Assembly: GCA_003484235.1 (NCBI GenBank)
Contig: DNDP01000498.1
Span: 406 to 8,357 of the forward strand
Origin: Verrucomicrobiales bacterium
GTDB lineage: Bacteria > Verrucomicrobiota > Verrucomicrobiia > Limisphaerales > RI-55
Length of the DNA: 7,952 bases
Direction of reading: 5' to 3'
Shown here: in pieces, positions 1 through 4,556 of the stretch
Layout of the letters: every line of letters begins with the position of its first letter
How positions within the stretch are numbered: position 1 is the stretch's first letter
Translations under genes and position numbers: made by a program
The notes under the pieces: generated by a model
Seen by the model: only the letters and a program-made list of their open reading frames with translations
Database searches by the model: none
Told to the model about the DNA's origin: nothing

Positions 1-36
1 AGCGGCCCGCACATCCACGTGGATGTGCGGGCCGCT
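1..36. repeat. Perfect 36-bp palindrome at the left edge
   Basis: Bases 1-18 are the exact reverse complement of bases 19-36, with no spacer. The repeat begins at the first base of the window and lies inside the truA reading frame. In that frame the first codons give SGPHIH where TruA proteins have the catalytic RTDxGVH motif. The left arm is therefore likely a fold-back artefact at a contig end, although a real palindrome cannot be excluded from the sequence alone. Confidence 0.95.
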
Positions 37-615
37 GAATTCAAGCTGCCCGCACGCAAAGTGCCCCTTGCCGCGAACGCCCATCTGCCGCCGGACATCC
101 GGGTGATGAGCTGCCGCCGGATGCCCGCCGATTTTCATGCGCGGTTTGACGCCTGCGGCAAGCAGTACCGCTACTTCATCTGGAACCATCCCGCGATGAA
201 TCCCCTGCTGGAAAAGCGGGCGTGGCATGTCAAGCGCGTGCTCAATCTTAGGGCGATGCGGGCGGCAGCCGCGCTGTTTCCCGGCAAACGCGACTTCAAA
301 TCCTTCGCAGCCAATCGTGACTACGAAATGGAGGACACCGTCCGAACGATCACCCGCTGCGACGTGAAACGCAGCGGTCCGCTGATCACCGTCATCATCG
401 AAGGCGACGGATTCCTCTACAAGATGTGCCGCGGCATCGCCGGCACGCTGGTGCAGATCGGCGAAGGCCGGCACGAGCCCGGGGACGTGGAACGGATGCT
501 GGCCGGATTAAACCGCAGCGCGGCGGGCATGACGGCCCCGGCATGGGGACTGGTACTGTGGAAGGTCAACTACCGGAAGGGCGTGAACGGAACCAAGCGG
601 AGAGGCGATCGATGA
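1..615 (+). CDS. truA: tRNA pseudouridine synthase A, 5'-truncated by window edge
   Basis: This is the C-terminal three quarters of TruA, the enzyme that converts uridines 38-40 of the tRNA anticodon stem-loop to pseudouridine. About 204 codons are visible, against roughly 250-270 in the whole family. Recognisable blocks are a NAHLPPDIRV segment, DFHARF followed by KQYRYFIWNH, the DFKSFAA segment, GDGFLYKMCRGIAGTLVQIG, and a final TAPAWGLVLWKVNY. All match the order and spacing of TruA proteins. The catalytic Asp sits in an RTD motif that should fall at about bases 1-9. It is absent because bases 1-18 are the exact reverse complement of bases 19-36, so those first codons are probably not genuine. 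The ATG at codon 19 of the visible frame is not a start. The stop TGA at 613-615 overlaps the ATG of the next gene (ATGA), implying a two-gene translationally coupled unit. The family assignment is firm. Confidence 0.95.
   Translation, partial: SGPHIHVDVRAAEFKLPARKVPLAANAHLPPDIRVMSCRRMPADFHARFDACGKQYRYFIWNHPAMNPLLEKRAWHVKRVLNLRAMRAAAALFPGKRDFKSFAANRDYEMEDTVRTITRCDVKRSGPLITVIIEGDGFLYKMCRGIAGTLVQIGEGRHEPGDVERMLAGLNRSAAGMTAPAWGLVLWKVNYRKGVNGTKRRGDR
599..605 (+). promoter_or_regulatory. Ribosome binding site of trmL
   Basis: A GGAGAGG purine run lies inside the last codons of truA, six bases before the ATG at 612. It fixes the trmL start, since the open frame extends further upstream (to about 426) only as a shadow of truA. 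Together with the ATGA overlap it supports re-initiation or coupled translation of the two genes. Confidence 0.8.
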
Positions 616-1079
616 ACGTGGTGCTGGTGGAACCCGAGATCCCGCCGAATACCGGCAACGTGGCGCGCCTCTGCGCGGCAACCGGCACGGTGCTGCACCT
701 CATCGAGCCCCTCGGGTTTGAACTGGACGACAAACAGTTGAAGCGGGCTGGAATGGACTACTGGCAGCACGTCACCTGGCACCGCTGGAGGAACTGGAAG
801 TGCTTTGCAGATTCCCTCAGCCCACAGGCACGATTGTGGATGATCGAATCGAACGGTCCCAAGCGATACGATCAGGCCCGCTTTCTTCCCGGCGACTACC
901 TGGTATTCGGCCGGGAAACGCTGGGCTTGCCAATGACGATGCTGGAAGCGCATCGCGATGGTTGGCTTCGGATTCCGATGTTCAATCCGATGGCCCGGTC
1001 GCTGAACCTGTCGAACTGCGTCGCGATGGTTCTGTTCGAAGCCTTGCGACAGCAGGGTTTCAATGGTGAGACAACCTAG
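612..1079 (+). CDS. trmL: tRNA (cytidine/uridine-34-2'-O-)-methyltransferase TrmL
   Basis: This is a SPOUT-class methyltransferase of 155 aa (E. coli TrmL has 157). TrmL methylates the ribose 2'-OH of the wobble nucleotide in certain tRNA-Leu species, using S-adenosylmethionine. All three SPOUT motifs are visible: PPNTGNVARL near residues 11-20, FGRETLGLP at 99-107, and RSLNLSNCVAMVLFEALRQ from residue 129, which forms part of the trefoil-knot SAM site. The start at 612 is chosen because residue 1 opens the conserved MNVVLVEPEIPPNTGN strand, because of the GGAGAGG ribosome binding site, and because of the ATGA overlap with truA. Pairing with truA makes sense, as both act on the tRNA anticodon arm. 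The stop TAG at 1077-1079 overlaps the stop of the convergent EIIA gene, so any terminator must lie inside the neighbouring coding sequence. The substrate tRNA is inferred from the family. Confidence 0.95.
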   Translation: MNVVLVEPEIPPNTGNVARLCAATGTVLHLIEPLGFELDDKQLKRAGMDYWQHVTWHRWRNWKCFADSLSPQARLWMIESNGPKRYDQARFLPGDYLVFGRETLGLPMTMLEAHRDGWLRIPMFNPMARSLNLSNCVAMVLFEALRQQGFNGETT

Positions 1080-1564
1080 TGCGAAGGCAGGGAATCCAGG
1101 TCGACTTCATTTACCTTGATGATCGAGAGCACGCGGGAGACGGATTCAGCGGTCAGCAGGCTGTTTCGCACGTGCGGATTTCTGAGCAACCGGCTCAAAC
1201 GCGCAAGTATCCGCAAATGGGTCGTCACGTTGGGGGCGATCAACAGAAAGAAAAGCTTCACCGCGGCGCCGTCGATTGAAGCGTAGTGCATCCCCTCCAC
1301 CTTGCGTCCGAAGACGATCACCGGTTCGTCAACCAGTCCCACCATGGCGTTGCGCGCGTGTGGGAGGGCGACTCCGTCGCCAATCCCGGTGCTGCACAGC
1401 TCCTCCCGCTCCTTCAGGGCATGAAACAACTTCTCCCGTTCGGCGGGGCGATCCGCCAAAGCAGGGATGAGGGTTATCAGTTCCCGCAACACCTCGTCCC
1501 GATTGCGGGCCTTTAGCGAGAGGGCAACGCCCTTGTCAGAGAGGAGGTTGCCGATATGCAGCAT
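1076..1564 (-). CDS. ptsN: PTS EIIA(Ntr)/fructose-type protein (PtsN-like)
   Basis: This is a single-domain PTS EIIA protein of the fructose/mannitol/nitrogen class (PTS EIIA type 2). Such proteins accept a phosphate from HPr or NPr on a histidine. PtsN-type members act in the cytoplasm as regulators rather than as sugar-transport components. From the chosen ATG the protein has 162 aa, against 163 for E. coli PtsN. The phosphorylation site is His69 in STGIGDGVALPHAR, followed by a VIVFGRK strand and the THLRILARLSRLL helix typical of the fold. The frame is open to a TTG at 1624 and has another ATG at 1588. The ATG at 1564 is preferred because MLHIGNLL matches the family N-terminus, the length fits, and AGGCGG lies five bases upstream. 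No permease domains, NPr, hpf or rpoN gene is adjacent, so a regulatory role is inferred, not shown. A fructose-specific EIIA remains possible. Confidence 0.88.
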   Translation of the reverse strand: MLHIGNLLSDKGVALSLKARNRDEVLRELITLIPALADRPAEREKLFHALKEREELCSTGIGDGVALPHARNAMVGLVDEPVIVFGRKVEGMHYASIDGAAVKLFFLLIAPNVTTHLRILARLSRLLRNPHVRNSLLTAESVSRVLSIIKVNEVDLDSLPSH

Positions 1565-1655
1565 CTGTCCGCCTTGAACATCTTTCATGCGCCGGGACAA
1601 TAGGTGCCGAACGACGCACTTCAAGCCGTTTGTTTATCTGCCAACACTCCCTGGC

Positions 1656-1668
1656 TTGGTTTAACCAA
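1656..1668. repeat. 13-bp palindrome TTGGTT-T-AACCAA, possible operator
   Basis: This is a perfect 6+1+6 palindrome, 92-104 bp upstream of the chosen ptsN start. The AT-containing half-sites with odd symmetry look like a dimeric regulator site. The binding protein is unknown, and a chance palindrome is possible. Confidence 0.35.
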
Positions 1669-1684
1669 AAGGCCTGCTCCTTGC

Positions 1685-1722
1685 CCAGGTCCGCAGCAGG
1701 ACCGGCGTCAAAGCGGACCTGG
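1685..1722. repeat. 10-bp perfect inverted repeat with 18-nt loop
   Basis: CCAGGTCCGC at 1685-1694 pairs perfectly with GCGGACCTGG at 1713-1722. Part of the left arm (GGTCC, 1688-1692) could instead pair with GGACC at 1699-1703. The loop's GACCGG (1700-1705) could pair with CCGGTC at 1732-1737. These are mutually exclusive stems. No T-run follows on either strand, so it is not a classical terminator. It may be a leader-RNA element or an operator. Confidence 0.5.
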
Positions 1723-1743
1723 TTGATTGATCCGGTCATTTCA

Positions 1744-1770
1744 CCAATGCCATGGGGAGCGTGGCAATGG
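1744..1770. repeat. Imperfect 9-bp inverted repeat
   Basis: CCAATGCCA (1744-1752) pairs with TGGCAATGG (1762-1770) with one A-A mismatch and a nine-base loop. It lies just upstream of a TTGACA hexamer and is a plausible operator or RNA hairpin. No function can be assigned. Confidence 0.35.
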
Positions 1771-1783
1771 ACCAAATGGGGTA

Positions 1784-1809
1784 TTGACAACTCAGGGCCT
1801 GATTTTAAT
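1784..1809 (+). promoter_or_regulatory. Weak candidate promoter for pabBC
   Basis: A perfect -35 hexamer TTGACA (1784-1789) is followed by TTTAAT (1804-1809), a five-of-six match to the -10 consensus. The spacer is only 14 bp, shorter than the usual 16-18, so this may not be a working sigma70 promoter. If it is used, the pabB leader would be about 140 nt long and would contain the stem at 1818-1888. Confidence 0.25.
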
Positions 1810-1817
1810 CTCAGTCC

Positions 1818-1888
1818 GATTCGGGTAGCGGTACGTTTCTTCAGCGGGGTTCCCCACCCCCACCTCCTTGGCGTCTGCTATCCGAATC
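1818..1888 (+). promoter_or_regulatory. 14-bp stem with C-rich, anti-Shine-Dalgarno-like loop in the pabB leader
   Basis: Bases 1818-1831 pair without interruption with 1875-1888. Two of the 14 pairs are G-U, which form only in a plus-strand transcript. The 43-nt loop contains GGGG (1846-1849), then C-rich sequence ending in CACCTCCTT (1861-1869), which is the core of the 16S rRNA 3' tail. The element could be a cis-acting leader or part of a small RNA. No family was recognised. Confidence 0.4.
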
Positions 1889-1959
1889 ATTTTCCCACTT
1901 CGATTCACCTCCCAATTCGGTTGGACGTCCGCCGGTTGCGCTTCCATTCTCCCTCCAGC

Positions 1960-3432
1960 ATGCGGCCTCTGATCGAAGAGTTTGACCACGACCTCAGCCC
2001 TGAAGGGTTGGCCGCATGCATCGAAGGGATGGACTGCCCGATTCTGTTGCGAAGCTGTGGCTCCGCTTCCGGGCAGAATCGCCACTCTTTTCTTGCGGCG
2101 TTTCCTATGCTGAACTTTGTCAGCCACGGCGCCCGATGCGAATGGAAGGGGGCCGATGCCGAAGGCTGCGTGGTGCAGTTCGGCAATCCATGGCAGCTGC
2201 TGCGTGCAAGGATTTCCCGATATGAACTGCTGAATGAACCTGATGCCTCGTTTCCGACAGGTGGATGCTTCGGGTTCTGGGGCTATGACCTCGGCAAGTT
2301 CGTCGAACCGCGCGTCCCCCGCACGGCACTCAATGATCTGGAATTCGCGGACTGCCGCGTTGGTTTCTATCCGTCCCTGCTTGTCTGGGATCATGCGCTC
2401 AGCCGGGCGTGGATCGTGGCGACCGGTCTTCAATTGGATGGCACGCGCTGCGATCGTGCAGCATTCCGGCAACGGGACAAATGGCGCGAAATTCTCGGGG
2501 CAGGTTCGGACTCGCCGCTGGTCTCCCCCATGACCAACTTGATCCGGCCGGCGAAAGGGAGCAGCGTGAGCCTGCCGGACGCAGCATTTTTGCGGGCCGT
2601 CCATCATGCACTGGGCTACATACGGATGGGCGACATCTACCAGGTCAACCTCTCCCGCCGCTGGTCGATGGAATCGTCCGTTCACCCATTCGAGCTCTTC
2701 AACAAGCTCTTCCAGATCTCTCCCGCACCATTCTCGGCCTTTCAACGATGGGATGACGGCGCGATCGTCAGTTCATCTCCTGAACAGTTCCTCCAAATCA
2801 GCGGCGATCACATCGTCTCGCGACCGATCAAGGGCACGCGGCCGCGATCACTGGACTCCGACGAGGATGCCCGGCTTTCGTACGAGCTTCAGGCCAGCGA
2901 GAAAGAGCGGGCCGAACTGGTGATGATCACCGACCTGCTGCGCAACGACCTTGGCAGGGTCTGCGAACATGGCTCGGTCAATGTGCCCGAACTGCTGCGA
3001 CTTGAAAAGTTCACGCACGTTCATCACCTCGTATCGACCGTCGCGGGCCGGCTGCGGCGTGGAACCACCCATCTCGACGCCCTGGCCGCCTGCTTCCCCG
3101 GGGGCAGCATCACAGGAGCACCCAAGATTCGGGCGATGCAGATCATCGATGAGCTTGAACCCGTATCGCGCGGCCCCTACACCGGAAGCCTCGGCTATGT
3201 GGGATTCAACCGCGAAAGCCAGTGGAACATCCTGATCCGCTCGGCCTTCCTTCAGGGAGGTCGCGTTCACTATCATGCCGGAGCGGGAATTGTCGCCGAC
3301 TCGTTGCCGGAAGCGGAGTTGGAGGAAACTGTCGTCAAGGCGCGCGCGTTCTTCCAGGCCGTCGATCGCTCTTCCTGCTCTGATCATGCCACCCCAAGAG
3401 GAATACCCACCACCCCTTTTGCCGACCGATGA
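1960..3432 (+). CDS. pabB: Aminodeoxychorismate synthase component I
   Basis: PabB converts chorismate plus ammonia to 4-amino-4-deoxychorismate, the first step from chorismate to p-aminobenzoate and folate. The ammonia usually comes from the PabA amidotransferase, which is not in this window. The protein has 490 aa (E. coli PabB 453). An N-terminal part carries GGCFGFWGYDLGKFVE. The chorismate-binding domain follows, with GDIYQVNLSRR, SSSPEQFL, RPIKGTRPR, ELVMITDLLRNDLGRV, FPGGSITGAPKIRAMQII and GAGIVADSLPEAELEE. The Lys in PIKGT (residue 291) is the hallmark of PabB; anthranilate synthase TrpE has Ala there, so this is not TrpE. The ATG at 1960 is chosen because the family similarity begins about 20 residues later, although no Shine-Dalgarno sequence precedes it. 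The open frame runs back to 1630 without PabB-like sequence. The stop TGA overlaps the pabC ATG. Confidence 0.93.
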   Translation: MRPLIEEFDHDLSPEGLAACIEGMDCPILLRSCGSASGQNRHSFLAAFPMLNFVSHGARCEWKGADAEGCVVQFGNPWQLLRARISRYELLNEPDASFPTGGCFGFWGYDLGKFVEPRVPRTALNDLEFADCRVGFYPSLLVWDHALSRAWIVATGLQLDGTRCDRAAFRQRDKWREILGAGSDSPLVSPMTNLIRPAKGSSVSLPDAAFLRAVHHALGYIRMGDIYQVNLSRRWSMESSVHPFELFNKLFQISPAPFSAFQRWDDGAIVSSSPEQFLQISGDHIVSRPIKGTRPRSLDSDEDARLSYELQASEKERAELVMITDLLRNDLGRVCEHGSVNVPELLRLEKFTHVHHLVSTVAGRLRRGTTHLDALAACFPGGSITGAPKIRAMQIIDELEPVSRGPYTGSLGYVGFNRESQWNILIRSAFLQGGRVHYHAGAGIVADSLPEAELEETVVKARAFFQAVDRSSCSDHATPRGIPTTPFADR

Positions 3433-4319
3433 ATGGAGTTCCGACAGGCTCGTCATTTCCCTGGGTGGCGATGAACGGCCGCCTGATTCCCGCGCGTAGC
3501 GCATTCGTTTCGATCTTCGACCGCAGTTTTCAGCTGGGCGACGGAGTGTTTGAAACCATCCGCGTTCTCGATGGTTGTCCGCTGGAGTGGCAGGCACACT
3601 GGCGCCGGTTCATCAACGCTTCGAACTGGGCTGGCATCACGGTTCCCCTGCAGCAACGTCGCGTCCGCAGCTGCCTGAAGGACCTGTTGAAAAGGAACCG
3701 AACCGCCGACGCCGTGCTGCGTCTTCATCTCACAAGGGGCATTGGCACGCGTGGCTACTCGCCTGCCAACGCGAAGGATCCAATCCTCGTCATGACTCTT
3801 CATCCGGGCGCACGGTTCACGCCCGGCATTCCGCATCAGGTTCACGTGTCCATCTCAACACTCAGATTTGATGCGCGAAACCCGACGCTGCACCACAAGA
3901 CCGCGAGCCGCATTCTCAATGTCATTGTGAAGGCGGAAGCGGAGTCTGCCGACTTCGACGACGCGTTGCTGCTTGACCGAGATGGATTCGTGACCGAGGC
4001 GGTGAGCAGCAATCTGTTCTGGATTACGCAAGATTGCCTCAATACCACGCCGCTGGAGACCGGGGGTCTGCCGGGAACCACCCGCGCGGCCCTGCTGAAG
4101 CTTTGCCGTCGAGTGGGCATTCGCACGGGAGAAACCCGGATTCGTCCGGCCAGGCTTCTGCGCGCCGACGGAGTCTTCCTCACTTCAAGCACCGTGGGCA
4201 TCGCCGAGGTTGTTTCCATCGGCGGAAGACCGATCCGGCGCTCGCCACTCACTGGAGAGCTGCATGCGCGACTCGAAAAACTGTGGCAGACAACGGCCAG
4301 GAGGCATCGGACAAGTTGA
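3429..4319 (+). CDS. pabC: 4-amino-4-deoxychorismate lyase (class IV aminotransferase fold)
   Basis: This is a PLP-dependent fold-type IV enzyme of 296 aa. PabC splits aminodeoxychorismate into p-aminobenzoate and pyruvate, the step after PabB. Visible motifs are MNGRLIPARSAFVSIFDRSFQLGDGVFETIRV-type sequence near residues 15-46, the PLP-binding Lys157 in HHKTASRILNV, Glu190 in VTEAVSSNLF, GLPGTTRAALL, and VFLTSSTVGIAEV. Branched-chain and D-amino-acid aminotransferases share these motifs, so the PabC call rests largely on linkage to pabB. The start at 3429 overlaps the pabB stop (ATGA), has no visible ribosome binding site and is probably translated by coupling. An internal ATG at 3471 with GGGTGG just upstream is an alternative, but it would cut off the first beta strand. 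The gene ends 37 bases before the tRNA promoter. Confidence 0.88.
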   Translation: MNGVPTGSSFPWVAMNGRLIPARSAFVSIFDRSFQLGDGVFETIRVLDGCPLEWQAHWRRFINASNWAGITVPLQQRRVRSCLKDLLKRNRTADAVLRLHLTRGIGTRGYSPANAKDPILVMTLHPGARFTPGIPHQVHVSISTLRFDARNPTLHHKTASRILNVIVKAEAESADFDDALLLDRDGFVTEAVSSNLFWITQDCLNTTPLETGGLPGTTRAALLKLCRRVGIRTGETRIRPARLLRADGVFLTSSTVGIAEVVSIGGRPIRRSPLTGELHARLEKLWQTTARRHRTS

Positions 4320-4340
4320 GGGGAAATGCCGGAATTCTTG

Positions 4341-4358
4341 AAGGTCGAGCCCGACCTT
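4341..4358. terminator. Hairpin after pabC, possible weak terminator
   Basis: AAGGTCG (4341-4347) and CGACCTT (4352-4358) form a perfect 7-bp stem around an AGCC tetraloop, 21 bases after the pabC stop. No T-run follows, so intrinsic termination would be weak. Its last two bases are also the first two of the tRNA -35 hexamer, so an operator role is possible too. Confidence 0.35.
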
Positions 4359-4386
4359 GACCCGGAAAGGAACGACGGCCTATAAA
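4357..4386 (+). promoter_or_regulatory. Sigma70-type promoter of the tRNA-Thr gene
   Basis: The -35 hexamer TTGACC (4357-4362) and -10 hexamer TATAAA (4381-4386) are separated by 18 bp. Each is a five-of-six consensus match. Transcription would start near 4393, about ten bases before the mature tRNA 5' end, which fits a short leader removed by RNase P. The tRNA therefore appears to have its own promoter rather than relying on read-through from pabC. Confidence 0.8.
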
Positions 4387-4402
4387 GCGCGTCCGGTTGG
4401 AT

Positions 4403-4477
4403 GCCAGTTTAGCTCAGCGGCAGAGCAGCTGTTTTGTAAACAGCAGGTCGTCGGTTCGATCCCGACAACTGGCTCCA
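4403..4477 (+). tRNA. tRNA-Thr (anticodon UGU), CCA encoded
   Basis: A complete cloverleaf is visible. The acceptor GCCAGTT (4403-4409) pairs with AACTGGC (4467-4473). The D stem GCTC/GAGC encloses a GG-containing loop. The anticodon stem GCTGT (4428-4432) pairs with ACAGC (4440-4444) around a TTTGTAA loop. The T stem GTCGG/CCGAC encloses TTCGATC. Every stem pair is Watson-Crick. The anticodon TGT (4435-4437) reads ACA threonine codons, and the G1-C72 and C2-G71 pairs agree with threonine identity. The discriminator base is T (4474), whereas E. coli tRNA-Thr has A. The CCA end (4475-4477) is encoded. The variable loop has five bases, and there is no intron. Confidence 0.97.
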
Positions 4478-4556
4478 GTTTCGACCACCCTCATCAGCTC
4501 CCGTTTCCGAGGCACCACGCTGGGCTCCGGGAAGCGCCCCGTCCTTTCCACCGTTT
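4478..4556. other. Convergent spacer between tRNA-Thr and the beta-helix gene
   Basis: This 79-bp stretch must hold the 3' ends of two convergent transcripts. The only structure seen is a short GGGC/GCCC stem (4522-4525 with 4536-4539, ten-base loop), followed on the plus strand by the pyrimidine run TCCTTTCC and, later, TTTT. That could be a weak terminator for the tRNA. No repeat of the tRNA 3' end was found, so there is no sign of an integrated element. Confidence 0.4.

Larger units (their letters stand above)
1565..1959. other. Divergent intergenic region between ptsN and pabB, rich in inverted repeats
   Basis: About 395 bp separate the two divergent starts, and the region must hold promoters for both genes. 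The pabB frame stays open back to a TTG at 1630. The encoded stretch, rich in Pro, His and Trp, resembles no part of PabB, so it is treated as non-coding. Visible structures are a TTGGTT-T-AACCAA palindrome (1656-1668), a 10-bp perfect inverted repeat (1685-1722), a 9-bp repeat with one mismatch (1744-1770) and a 14-bp stem with two G-U pairs (1818-1888). Such a concentration suggests operators or a structured leader RNA. No known riboswitch class was recognised. Confidence 0.6.

Noticed and set aside
426..611. Upstream extension of the trmL frame into truA
   Set aside because: This part is Arg/Gly/Pro-rich shadow translation of truA. The ribosome binding site and the conserved MNVVLVEPEIPPNTGN start fix initiation at 612.
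1565..1624. 20-codon N-terminal extension of ptsN to a TTG at 1624 (or to an ATG at 1588)
   Set aside because: The extension has no ribosome binding site and no match to the EIIA fold. Starting at 1564 gives the family's usual length.
1792..2745. A 317-codon open frame on the minus strand covering the pabB 5' half
   Set aside because: It is antisense to a clear PabB with all its motifs, and its translation resembles nothing recognisable. Only its last 32 codons, outside pabB, are kept as a weak separate observation.
2848..3597. A 249-codon open frame on the minus strand across the pabB/pabC junction
   Set aside because: It is the shadow of two well-supported genes and has no domain signature.
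4403..4556. tRNA-Thr as an integration site for a mobile element
   Set aside because: No direct repeat of the tRNA 3' end, no integrase and no change of gene style is visible downstream within the window.
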